Shown here: in pieces, positions 33,747 through 44,526 of the stretch | How positions within the stretch are numbered: the stretch's first letter is position 1 | Layout of the letters: each line of letters starts with the position of its first letter | NCBI GenBank assembly: GCA_003439945.1 | Contig: QVRM01002435.1 | Coordinates: forward strand, 1-64,000 | Reading direction: 5' to 3' | Origin: Dermanyssus gallinae | Taxonomy: Eukaryota; Arthropoda; Arachnida; Mesostigmata; Dermanyssidae | Length of the DNA stretch: 64,000 bases | The notes under the pieces: generated by a model | Seen by the model: the letters and a program-made list of their open reading frames with translations, nothing else | What the model was told of the DNA's origin: nothing | Database searches by the model: none | Made by a program: the position numbers and the translations under genes

Positions 33747-35050
33747 GTGCTCAACCTTCTTGCGGCCATCCTGCAGGAGAACAGAATAACCATCGAGGAT
33801 GGTATCGCCGAACTCGAACCTTTCGCCCAGACAACAGGCCTAGCTCAGGGTGACAACCTGAGCCCTCTCCTGTTCTCTATTCTACTGAAGGACCTGCCCG
33901 CCCAAATAAGAGACCCGAGAAATCTAGTCAAAGTTATCTTGGACGACTTGGTCATATATGGTACAAGAAGGTTTCAGGTACAGCAAGGCGTAGACCGTCT
34001 TTACGTCGCTGTAAATGCTTTGGGTCTAACGGTAAACCAGAGAAAGACAGAAGCAATGAAATTCAGGAGGGGCGGCAGGATCAGTGGCACTGACACCTTG
34101 CGATACGCCAGTGTACCGCTCGCGTACGTAAACAGGTTTCCATACCTGGGGCTACTGTTTTCTTATAACGGACGCAGCTTCACCGCACACATTGCCAAAA
34201 GGTGCAGGAAGGCAGTGGCCGCCGTATGGGCATTTAAATCGCCGGAGCTGTTGTCACTCGAAACCGCCTTGAGACTGTTCGATCTCAAAATAGCCCCAAT
34301 CGCGTCGTATCGGATACGTGTCATTTGGGAGGACCTCACGGCGCTGAACCTCGAACAGCTTAACCGTGTTAAGGTCTCCTTTCTCAAGAGGGCTCTGGGA
34401 TTACACATCTCGACCCGGAACCGCCTAGTAAATCTCCTAGCAGACACACCACTGTTCACCGAAGATCTGCGGCACCGCTTTGATCTGTCGACGACAACGG
34501 CTTTCAAGGACAACCTCGAGTGCTGGAAGATAAAGTTTGCGGATATCGGTGATAAATTCTTTGAAACTGGAGCTATGACACGTAACGAATAGAGAGGGGC
34601 CTATCGTTACAACCGTCATGTCATAACCCGCTATGCCGTACACGGCTTTCATCATAAACTGTGTATCGTGCGGGACTTCCACGAACCAGATGACCATTGC
34701 AGGTGCTCTAGATGCAAACCACACTGCGGAAGATACCACGCCGCTTCCTGTGCTCTGGTTCCTTCCTAGGTAGCCTTCTAGGTAGCCTGACTGACCCCAT
34801 CTTAAAATATTCGAGATGAACACTTTCTTGTCTATTTCCATATAGGAGAAAATTGGGGTGTAGCTATATAGTCCGTGTAGTATATAATTGTATACCGGAT
34901 GTCTTGTGGGCTCAATCCCCAATGTGACACGACCATGCCCAATGGTGCACTTTTAGCCGCTATTGTATGCAGTGAAGAGATATATATATATTGTGTTTAT
35001 ACTACCTGGCAAAGGTGAATAAATGTTTGAATTATTATTATTATTATTAT
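33747..35050 (+). mobile_element. LINE-A, 5'-truncated copy 2 (RT C-terminal half, CCHC tail, ATT tail)
   Basis: A 281-codon frame (33,747-34,592) begins in the RT: 'TTGLAQGDNLSPLLFSILLK' (RT block with QG and SPLLF), then 'VILDDLVIYG' where the active-site YADD is reduced to LDD (the 45-kb copy has YADDLVIYG), then 'RKTEAMKF' and thumb sequence. After a stop, further frames give 'NRHVITRYAVHGFH' and the zinc-knuckle tail 'CRCSRC', 'CGRYHAASC'. The 3' UTR ends gtgaataaatgtttgaatta and (ATT)n at 35,031-35,050. The active-site change and stop make it non-functional. It lies in sense orientation in the intron between the exons at 33,683 and 35,236. Confidence 0.85.
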
Positions 35051-35235
35051 AACGGAGTTGCCACGATTAGTTCCGTGCGAATCTTTATTTGAAATTTAAT
35101 ACCCGTAGACGATAATCCGTAGAAGATGCCTTTTTCTCAGCAATAGCTGATATCATTAATTGCGGCAATTCTGAAGTAGCCTGTACTAACTTATAATTTG
35201 TGTGCATTTGCTTGTGCATCGTGTAAAACGTATAG

Positions 35236-35382
35236 GACTCCGCCGATCCCTACTCAGTCGACACGTCATTGGGAGGATCACAATTTCGAGCCGTTATGAT
35301 GTCTCAAGATCCGACATCATTCGATCCGGATGCACTCGAAGCGATCCGAGGGAAGCAACGGGCCGATGGTTTTGTCTTTCGG
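35236..35382 (+). CDS. FREM2-like: FRAS1/FREM2-like gene, exon l
   Basis: Acceptor ...aaacgtatag, donor TTTCGG|gtgagt, phase 0 at both ends, 49 codons. It reads 'DSADPYSVDTSLGGSQFRAV' and then '...RADGFVFR', aligning with vertebrate '[20 protein letters not shown]' and 'GSDGFKV'. The upstream intron contains the truncated LINE-A copy at 33,747-35,050, whose ATT tail ends 185 bp before this exon. Confidence 0.88.
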
Positions 35383-35639
35383 GTGAGTGAGTCTACCTCT
35401 TTTGACAGCAGGGCTCTCAGCAAGTCAAACGGTGTGACCGGCTTCGCATCGTACCGAAAACGATAAATATTTTGATTACTGTATAAGCGCTAAAAATAAA
35501 GGCTTTTGACGATTGGTACATATATTACGTTACTGCGTCTACAACCTAAGTCGCTGGTCTTTCAACGTCTACGTTTTAAACAATACGTAATGGTACACGC
35601 AGCTTTAGTTTTATAGAGTAAAGTGTTAGTTAGAGATAG

Positions 35640-35820
35640 TGAATTATAGACCTCATTGACTATGGGGCAAAATCGCAAGTGTGGTAACAAAGTTCTTCTA
35701 CTGAACCATCGAGCCAATACTACTAGTAGCAGTATTAATAGTAATAGTAAAATGACTAACTAATAGTAATAATTAAAATAACAAATTAAACGCATTCGCA
35801 AAACGGACGGCATTTGTTAC
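35640..35820 (+). repeat. Duplicated intron module, copy 1
   Basis: It contains ggggcaaaatcgcaagtgtg, aagttcttctactgaacc and cgcattcgcaaaacg, in order, ending just before the exon at 35,823. The same order of blocks recurs after the exon. Confidence 0.75.
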
Positions 35821-35822
35821 AG

Positions 35823-36016
35823 GTGGCCCCGCTCTTTGAGCATGTAGCCTCGAGCGCCTCGCATTTTGGCCAACACGATGAGGCCGACCCTGACACGGAT
35901 GCTCACAACGGGACAGTGTATTGGCATGTCCACTGCGTGTTCACGGTGGACCACGATGACAGCGATGGTTCAGGCAGCAACCTGTATCATCGGCACCGCC
36001 GAGCAGCTAATCAGAG
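35823..36016 (+). CDS. FREM2-like: FRAS1/FREM2-like gene, exon m
   Basis: Acceptor ...catttgttacag, donor AATCAGAG|gtataa; phase 0 in, two bases (AG) out. It reads VAPLFEHVASSASHF, then '...VYWHVHCVFTVDHDD' and 'LYHRHRRAANQ'. This aligns with vertebrate '[25 protein letters not shown]' and the basic stretch 'GKRSVEYH'. The exon is bracketed by two copies of a duplicated intron module (35,640-35,820 and 36,035-36,330). The RHRR motif at its end is a candidate proprotein-convertase site. Confidence 0.88.
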
Positions 36017-36034
36017 GTATAAAAATCGCGTCAA

Positions 36035-36330
<296 letters not shown>

Positions 36331-37704
36331 ATTCTGTCGGCCTACACATTTTCTAGTAGCTATTGAACAAGGCTAAAAACGTACACTAGACTACGGAAAT
36401 GTTCGGCACCAAGCCATCAAGTCACTTAGAGCGGCGGAGCCGCGCATCCGTTGCGTTGCCTTCCCGTTTCGACCATTCGGCAGTGTGCCGGCCGAAAGAC
36501 AGTACGTCGTTTCTACTTCCTGCCTGTACGCGCCTTCGTTTGCCTTCGTACGGGAAATGTTTATGAGCCGGCTAAATAGTCAAATAGTGCTGCGGTCAGC
36601 GAGAAGCCAACTTTCTATGTTCAGTCCTTGCTGCCAGTGGAAGACGACGGAGCAGGTGGTCTTAGCGACCACCACGATGAAATCGCGACCAGCGCACGAG
36701 AATACATAGCTCCTCATCTCAGATAGAATCGTAAGAGAGACTCTGCAGTGTAGACTCCGCAACCGTCTGAAGTAAGTCGACGTGCCACCGTCCTACTGAC
36801 TGCTTGTCATCGTGGAGCGTGGTTTGGTATTACTTTTAGCTTGAAAACTGCGGTCTTTTTTTGGGGTGTTTGGGTGTACAAACTCCACATAGAATCAGCG
36901 ACGTTGACAGAACTTCGCAATACGGTTACATCTAAAGCTGTTTTCTCAGATGCTAGTATAAATATATATATATATATATAAAGTGGACCTATTTACTGGT
37001 TAGTAACCTCAAAATATTCAGATTATAAAAGATTGCACGCTCGGCTCGTTATGCGCCGCACGTCAGCCAGATTCAGTGTTGCTAGTTGTATCCACGCCAT
37101 GGTCTGTCTATTTATTGTACATTAAGCCCGAATGCAAGCTAATTATTATAATAGATAATATGAACAATATTGTTAGTGTACGTTACAAGGTCACCTGGCG
37201 AGTTCCCGCCTTATAATAAGACGCCCCCGTTTGGAGACCATGGCTCCATGGCTCAATAGGCTGAGGGGATTATTACGCTCACTAATGGACACATAAGGCC
37301 GTGATCTGAATAAACCTAAGGCATTTTTATGGGACGAGCCAGTAAGGATGTACCGATTGCATCTCTGTTTGGCTACAAAACGTTTTAACGGTGTTTTTCT
37401 TTTACCCACCTCTACAACGAACGTCTGTTTGGTTCAACGTACAATAAGTGCTGTAATCGTGAATCAGCATTTTTTTAAACTAGATATTAGCACAAAATGT
37501 ACCTGGAAAGGTCGTTATTTCTGTGTTGTTGTGAATTTTTTTTCGTTGCAATTCAGTTGCACTCCGGTAACATTGCCACCTATTTTTTTTCAACTGCACC
37601 TTTATTTTGTCAAAGGGGGGACAATATTAACATTTTAGAAACCGTTACCTAGATACATACAATAGTCAGTTTACTTGTGTGGCGACACTTGCACTGTTAG
37701 CGTT

Positions 37705-38415
37705 TCAAGTTCTCATTGCCCTCGCCATCCGCCACGAAAACATGTTATTTACACGATCTGTCTTGGCAATTTGTTTCGACGAGATGGTGTTACCGCTTCT
37801 AAGATTGTTCAACCGAATGCTAAAATAGTTTGACTTATTTGATGAGTTTATGATACGATTGAACATGCGATAATCCGCTCTGGACTGAAGTTCCCGAATA
37901 GAGCTTATCACAATAGAATTTCGGGCAATGTTACACCTTAACGAGACACGATGAAGGAATCTCCGCTGTACACTTCCCATTGCTTCAATGTGTTTATCTA
38001 AGTAAGGCCGCCAAACCTCACAGCAATAGATAAACTTAGGTACAACCAAACTATTATAAAGCCTCATGTAAAAATTGTAATCATTAATTATGAAACAACG
38101 AAATATGGTATTAGATATAAGATCAGCTGATCGGATGACTTGTGTAATATGAGTGCTAAAATCCAGTTGCGGTGTCACCGCAACCCCTAGGTCCCTAATA
38201 CAATTTAAAATAGGAATAGCCTCCCCATGTAGCATGTAGTTATGGGCTTCTTTTAAACACAATACAGCACAGTTCGGCACTGATATAAGCATTTCATTAT
38301 CCACACACCACTTAGAAACCGCCTCAATCGTACTCTGTAGTACTTGCCTTTCGCTGAAGGTCCTATTTTTCGCTATGTTCGTACAATTTTCGCCTAATTT
38401 CGCTAAGTCTAACAA
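37705..38415 (-). pseudogene. CR1/L2-like LINE reverse transcriptase, C-terminal fragment
   Basis: A 236-codon open frame on the - strand. It shows the post-catalytic part of a non-LTR RT: 'VLQSTIEAVSKWCVDNEM' (palm helix after YADD), 'LGVAVTPQLDFSTHI' (the LGV..D.L.F..HI block), 'LYNSLVVPKFIYCCEVWRP' (L..S.V.P.LEY...VW.P) and 'MGSVQRRFLHRVSLR' (hexR..L). The catalytic palm lies upstream and is absent; a start is assigned only by chance. The 5' truncation adjoins the TA-rich complex at 38,497. It is unusually intact for this window, suggesting a young insertion, and antisense to the host gene. Confidence 0.82.
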
Positions 38416-38496
38416 CTATACATATAAATACTTTGTATACGCGGCGTGTTAGTTGAACTGTGCTAATATCGCACTGGCAATGATATGAAATATCTA

Positions 38497-38545
38497 CTAT
38501 ATATATATAGATATATATATATATAGATATATATATATATATATA

Positions 38546-38582
<37 letters not shown>

Positions 38583-38610
38583 ATATAATATATTATATTA
38601 ATTATATTAT

Positions 38611-38658
<48 letters not shown>

Positions 38659-38712
38659 ATATAATAGATTACATTAATTATATACTATATATATATATAT
38701 ATATATATATAT
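38497..38712. repeat. Complex TA-rich satellite
   Basis: Long TA arrays interrupted twice by similar spacers containing tttaatataata and attaattatat, i.e. at least two copies of a larger unit. Confidence 0.85.
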
Positions 38713-38824
38713 CTATATATCGATAGATAGATGTCCCCGCTAAATTGCTATGTATGTGCGGCTATATATCTAATGAAGTGAGCCAATTTCTCATATTATG
38801 ATCATTTGCCGGTGCCATTGGCAG

Positions 38825-39406
38825 GGTGCGCGAACGTCGCAGCGCCACATTCGGGATTGGTTCGTCGTCGCGGTTCGCCAGGAGACGCCCGCGAGCGAAG
38901 GCCGTTTCGCGCTCGACCGGAGGCCAAGATCGTGATGAGCACGATCGAGACGATCGACACGGCTACGCAAAGGACGACGACCACAATGCGTACGAGAGCG
39001 ATGGCGGCAACGCGGCGACGACGACGACGAGGATGATGACAACAACGTCCGCGAGACTTCGGCGCTGCTGCTGCTCGAAGCCCCCTCCGACGATGGCCGA
39101 CCTCTATCTCGCGGGCCGCCCGGAGATCCGGGCCTGCTCGAGCTGTTGATGTCGTCGTTTCGGCATTCGTCGTCGTCACCTCTTCCGCTGCTGTTCTTTT
39201 TCTTCGTCGGCTGTATACTGCTGCTGGCGATTCTTCTGCTGTTGTTGAGCGCGGTTCGGTTCGCCAAACGTGCGCCTCGTTACCAAGCCCCGCTGAAGAG
39301 TGCGGCGGCTGCCGCTGCTGCAGCTGCCGGCGCCGTCACTACCACTGTGCCCGGCGGCGGCGGCGGTGGCGGCGGCCAGCCGATGACAAACGCCAAAAAT
39401 AGTCAG
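38825..39406 (+). CDS. FREM2-like: FRAS1/FREM2-like gene, exon n (protease sites, acidic stalk, transmembrane helix; apparent -1 frameshift)
   Basis: Acceptor ...gccattggcag, donor AATAGTCAG|gtaaga. The first base completes AGG (Arg). The entry frame reads VRERRSATFGIGSS (vertebrate RKKREIRSTPSLAWEIG), then basic and Asp/His-rich sequence to about 39,015. The C-terminal frame begins with an acidic 'DDDDEDDDNNVRETSAL' stretch and then 'PLPLLFFFFVGCILLLAILL', a clear single membrane helix (about 39,179-39,252), followed by basic residues 'RFAKRAPRY' as a stop-transfer signal, an Ala-rich and a Gly-rich stretch. The frames differ by one near the (GAC)n run at 39,013-39,030. At 582 nt the exon is one base shorter than the phases require. 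Type I topology with a short cytoplasmic tail fits FRAS1 and FREM2, not the secreted FREM1. Confidence 0.83.
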
Positions 39407-39639
39407 GTAAGATATAGAGATGTTAGATAGACATCTATACGAAGCGATGCCTAGCAGTTACCGTTTCCTGGGGGTGGAAGGGAGGGAGGCGGGTGTTACT
39501 GTGGGTTTGTGAGTCCCACACTAGTCACTGGCTGTGGTGACGCATAGTACATCACGATTCCCATAATCCCTCATATTAATGCTGAGAGGTTTCAGCATAA
39601 GGAAAAAAATTGACCTCTAACGTTTTTCGGCCTGAGTCT

Positions 39640-40130
39640 CAGAGCCAAGAGGAAGAATCATCCCGTCCGGGCGCTTGCCATTGTCAGCGGAGAGACTCTG
39701 GGTAAAGGAATACAGGGAACAATACAGGGAAACCCGCTAGATCGGAGCGCTCGGCTAAAGGTAGCATTAGTACTGGCGTGTCTAGTACGCGGTTCGACAC
39801 TCATAATGCACGATAGCCCGTGATGGGCTAACTTGTAAGCAGGTTGGCCACATTTTCATTGGTGAGGGGACACAACATCACAGCCAAGGCAAAGTTCCTA
39901 CTCCGATTCGGGTCGTTGTGTAGTCCAAAGGGGTGCCCAGTGGGGTGCTTGGAAGCGCATGCAACCAGATCCCGGATCCCTTAGAGGCGACCGGCCGAAG
40001 ACGAGCTTTTGTGGAGTCGTGAAAGGCGTCCGCGAGTAAGCCGCGATACACTTGTTCGTGCAATAATGCGTTCCAGTCGTGTTGGCTGCAAGGGTTATTC
40101 CGGGCACCACTACAAATTGTCTTTAGCAGC
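39640..40130 (-). pseudogene. RLE-type LINE, C-terminal fragment (copy 3)
   Basis: The - strand frame 'SGIWLHALPSTPLGTPLDY' followed by 'TTTRIGVG' matches 'SGAWLHALPSAPIGTLLDD' and 'ETIRIAVG' of the copy at 51,794-52,504. Further on, 'NGKRPDGMILPLGSETQ' keeps the endonuclease RPD motif. Frames between are broken. It is antisense in the 999-bp intron between the last two exons of the host gene and fills half of it. Confidence 0.75.
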
Positions 40131-40405
40131 TCCTCTTTTATCGTAGCGTCTTGTGAGTTCCTTGTACTGAACAGCGCCGGGCATGCTTGACATATTTCAT
40201 CGCGTCAAAATCTTAGCCGTTTGTATACTCTATTAGGAGCGCGCGTTTAAAAACTAAACTGTTTTGATAGTTTCATTCATGTGCAGTAAAAAGTGGAGCG
40301 AGTAATAATAATAATAATAATAACTTGGTTTGGTTGCCTGGAAAAACACAAATCGAATGAGTCACTACAGTGCTAATTATGCTCTTGTGTCCTTGTCGAT
40401 TTCAG

Positions 40406-40558
40406 ATCGTGACGATGCACGTGTTTGGTCCGTGCGGCGATCAGCCAGATAAGAGCGAAAAGAAAACGCCCACGCCCGAACAAACCTCTGAAGAAAAAAT
40501 TATGTATCCATCACACCACCACCACATAGCATTGGCGGAATTCGATCCAGCTCTCTGA
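40406..40558 (+). CDS. FREM2-like: FRAS1/FREM2-like gene, last exon (cytoplasmic tail and stop)
   Basis: Acceptor ...gtcgatttcag, phase 0, 50 codons plus TGA. It reads IVTMHVFGPCGDQPDKSEKK, a Pro/Thr/Glu-rich part, four His and the end EFDPAL. This is the cytoplasmic tail after the membrane helix of the preceding exon. Vertebrate FRAS1 and FREM2 end in a PDZ ligand that binds GRIP1; the DPAL end here is not a canonical PDZ ligand. I could not place the polyadenylation site with confidence. Confidence 0.85.
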   Translation: MVTMHVFGPCGDQPDKSEKKTPTPEQTSEEKIMYPSHHHHIALAEFDPAL

Positions 40559-41409
40559 AGGAGAAGACCCTTGATGAGATGACATATCGACTCGGCCAAA
40601 AGTCAGCCATAAGATCGCTGAGACGGAACACCCCCGGCCGTTATTTTGCCTAGTACATTACTGTTCGAATAGAGGAGCTAGGGGTGCTCCAAAAAGTTAA
40701 ATTTGAAAAAAGAAAGATTGTTAGTGTTTGTTATGGCCAGCAGGACGTAAGAATTTCCCGCTACGGCCGGGTCGGGTTGTCGAAGCAGATTTCGCTTATC
40801 ATGGAACAGCGTTCCAAATGTGAGACCTTCAAGAGTGATTCGTTGTAAGAGTCTGAACAGCGGCCGATTATTAATAAGTTGCTGGCGTCATGTAGAAGCA
40901 CCGCTGTATGGGAGAACAAAATGTTTTTCTGTGGATTTGCGCGTTTTTTTTTTATCACAGTCCTGTGGATTTGCAGGCTAAACGACACCAGCTACAGGAG
41001 TACAGAGGCACCAACAAGAATAATGGCAACCGTTCAAAGCAACAAGAGCAGTTCTGGCAACTGCAAGAGCACACAAAACCACCGATCGGGAATCCGTTTT
41101 GTTCTAGCCAGCTGAGTGTCAATGTTCATTCATTCTTAATACAGTCATCCTTCTATGAATTAATTAATTGACTGCTTTACGTATCGAGCTTTCATCAATG
41201 GCAGCACATTGACCATCATTTGGATTGTATGTAGATTGTAGTCGTCATCAGAAGAAGCGTCGCCACTATCATCGATATCCCATACATACCGCGTACATAT
41301 ACACAAACACACACATACACCTGTCTGTACATACACCCGCGAGCAATCTCGCATCCAGGCTCGCAATCGGCCAACCCTACGGTGCGCTCCGCAGCACACG
41401 CAGAAACCA

Positions 41410-41455
<46 letters not shown>

Positions 41456-41689
41456 TGCTTTTTACTCTTAATTCCTATTGGTTGGCCTTGTGCAACGTTC
41501 AGCTGTTGCTCGATGTTCTGCGATGCGGTAATCCATAAAGTAGGTTTGGCTGTTCGACACAAGTTACGCTGTGAGAAGGGAGCATTTATGTGCTTCTGCC
41601 CCCCTTGTTTGAATCTGAAGGTGCACAGACTGAAGGTGCATATATTTATACGCTCGGGCCCGAGGTTACCGTTCTGAAAGTGCACAAAC

Positions 41690-41724
<35 letters not shown>

Positions 41725-42999
41725 CGTAAACAAAGAGTTTAGTGATAAACGCTTGACCCGAACTACGGTAAGAGCCCCGGCTGCCCGCCACTGACGCCGC
41801 TATCGGCGGCGACTATGGCATGTGTACATTGTTATGTATATTTAACGAAATCGAATATGAACTGTTGTAAATACATGGTGAGTTACGAGTTAATGATGAG
41901 ATAAATAAACGTAATTAATAATATTAATTAATCTGGTTTTTACTTAGCGATAGTGGCGCAGTAGTCCTTGTCATTTTCTTCTTTTAATTGTTTGCCCTTA
42001 TTTGTACATGCCCAATAGAATGTCGTAATTGTGTCCGATCCTCAAACGCCGTAGTTTCGCCTCGGCGTGCTGTAATTTTATTTGCCACCAAGGTTCCCGC
42101 GCACGCTAGACGTTTTGTCTTCAATCCCAAAAATAACATGTGGTAATGGAACGCATTCAAAAGTGTCTGCCAGAATCACCTAGTCCTGGTTGTCCGCAAG
42201 CACGTGTCCGGCCTCTGTCCTCATCAGGATTAGGCTTACGGGTCCCCCTTGCATGTTTGGTTTGCCGACTATTTCATTATATTCGAGTGCGGAATACAAT
42301 AAGAGGGCTCTCTTGGTACATCGCGCTTTGGTCGACTTTCTGGATTGTTCTATCAATGTATGGTACTTAGACGAGAGGACTTTAGGGGTAAGCCGGCAAT
42401 CGTTTCTTGGGAAATCGGCGCAGTGCTTCAATATGCCGAGAACACAGTCTTATGAATCTACTGAAATGTAAGCTCTTCTGTACGGGGCCATCCGCGCCAA
42501 CCCAGGAAATAATAAATCTGCTTCGTTAGTACCAAGAGTTAAAAGTCGTTTCTAATACTTGGAAATATTTACTGCTGCCCCAAAATATAAAGACAGTCAG
42601 GTCTCCCGCTGGGTTCAAACTTAAGATTTGTACTACGCGGACTTGTGTTGCTCAGAGTTCACTCGAGCTTGTTCCCCTTAGGATTTTGTTTTTTTATGAA
42701 GGAGATGGTTAATGCACCATGTATTTTATTGAGACATGTGTGCGTCCCGTAGTTTTTCGTCCAAGCTGCTCAACAACAATTTTCTCAAGTCCATATCGGC
42801 ATTAATTAAGCTGATCTTTCTAGAACTCGTGGCCAAACACTACCGATTAATTCTAAGGTCGAGAGAATGTCAAGCAGTTCTGCGCTTTGTCCAGTGTCCG
42901 CTAAACCTCCTATTGGACGGCTCTTCCGTAAACATTGAAGCGAGGTTACACCTAGAGGCACCTATAATTTGCAAATCTATAATAGTTACTTCTATGAGC
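40559..42999. other. 3' flank of the FREM2-like gene, no recognised gene
   Basis: It includes the 3' UTR of unknown length. It contains TA arrays at 41,413-41,451 and 41,689-41,709 (the latter followed by an AG run) and an AATAAAC motif near 41,904. Short open frames on both strands have no recognised homology. Confidence 0.5.
41413..41451. repeat. (TA)n microsatellite
   Basis: About 39 bp. Confidence 0.95.
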
Positions 43000-43152
43000 C
43001 GAGCCCGGTGGCGTGGTGCATTCGCCTGAGTCTTGCGACCGGAGGAGACAACTAGATGCCCAGATTTGAGCCTCAGTGTTGCACATTTGTATTGATGGGG
43101 ATCCGTCTATAAAGCAATGCGAAGAGCAGTCCCGTGGACGTTGAATTTTGAT
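43000..43152 (+). mobile_element. tRNA-derived SINE family 1, copy C
   Basis: Starts cgagcccggtggcgtggtgc and contains cttgcgaccggaggagacaa, gttgcacatttgtattgatg and ccgtggacgttgaa, matching copy D throughout. The 3' 'gggtcagccc' end is missing, so the copy is truncated at its 3' side. Confidence 0.82.
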
Positions 43153-43886
43153 AATTATTCCGCAGAGTTAAAGTACAACACGATAGCGCCGCTTCAATAT
43201 TGGCTACCTCAGATAGATGATCAACGCCGGATTTGACATGTAATCCTCACTAGCGATAATACCTGCCATATTCTGTAGCACTTGGCAGGCCGTCTGCTCC
43301 CGCTTTGTCACGCAGCACCATCACCTTGGTACGAAAAGCATGTGCATTGAATTTGCCATTGTCAGAAGATATTCGTTTTTAAACGGACGATGACAACATT
43401 TTTTGGTTCTGCACGTGAAAGCTTTCAGGTAAGACGTAACAACATATCGACTTCTTAGACTTTCCTTAATCTGGCTATTCGCCTTTCGCTTGCTTGCGTC
43501 GCGTGTCATTCAAATTATGCGGAATTTTCGGTTCCTTCTTCCTCATTCCTAAACAAAATGTTTCCGCCCCCTCCTTCTATTGGGAAAAATTATTTCTGCA
43601 AAACCCACTAGACATGTGAAGCAGGACGCCGAGAGATATACTATTCAGAATAATTCACTCAAAATAGTTTTAAGACGCAGGGCTGCTTTGGTGGATGTCG
43701 GTGTAAGGGCAAAGGTAGAAATGACGGAGGAGAGGTGGCGGCATTTGACGTGCTGCGAGAGAAGTGGACAATAATTCAGGCTGACTGTTCCCCATGTACA
43801 CCAATATGAAACGCATTACGGTTCTTCGGGATGCGTGGGATGTGGGATAACTCAGCTTTTGTAAGTTTGAGAGCTCCGCACTACCC

Positions 43887-43918
<32 letters not shown>

Positions 43919-44520
43919 TGGGTGTTCCAGGAAGTTCTGTCTGTCAACAAGGGTCGCTATTGTTGTGGTGTGCGCTTTGGCAAATACATTTCTAATGAAC
44001 GTAAATCAATGTTTTTTGTTTTGTTTTTTTAGGAAAATAATAATAGCACATACGATGGCCCATGTTTATGTCGAATTATGATTTTCCACTTCTGCAAAGG
44101 ATTTAATGTAATTAGCATCGCCTGCATAGATTTGTGCTGTCTGCAGGTTTTAAATTGCGTGCGATCGAGCCACAATGAAGTGTTTCAATCTCTTTCGTAG
44201 TAGAGCCTTTGATATGACAAAAAGACTGTAATGGATATTTGACATAGCGCAAGTCGCACATGTGACAGTTGCTCCGAGTGGATCAGTTTAGTATCAATAT
44301 ATTTGTGCCACGAAGGCCCATCGAAAACGACATGCTGAACCGCTCAAACAACCGGCCGCTTCTTCCTGCAAAAAATTCTCCAGAGCATCGTCTGAGCGTC
44401 CTCCTAAATCCTTTTAGGAAGTGGATCGTCAACAACAACGTAACCTGTAGAAAATCATCGTCAAGTCAAGGAAAGCGCGAGGCCCAAAACCTCGCGAAAG
44501 AAGGCCCTCAGGCTAAGAAG
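43153..44520. other. Region with no recognised gene
   Basis: A TA array at 43,888-43,914. An open frame at 44,269-44,607 (+, 112 codons, Lys/Asn/Ser-rich) has no recognised family. Confidence 0.45.
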
Positions 44521-44526
44521 ATTATT

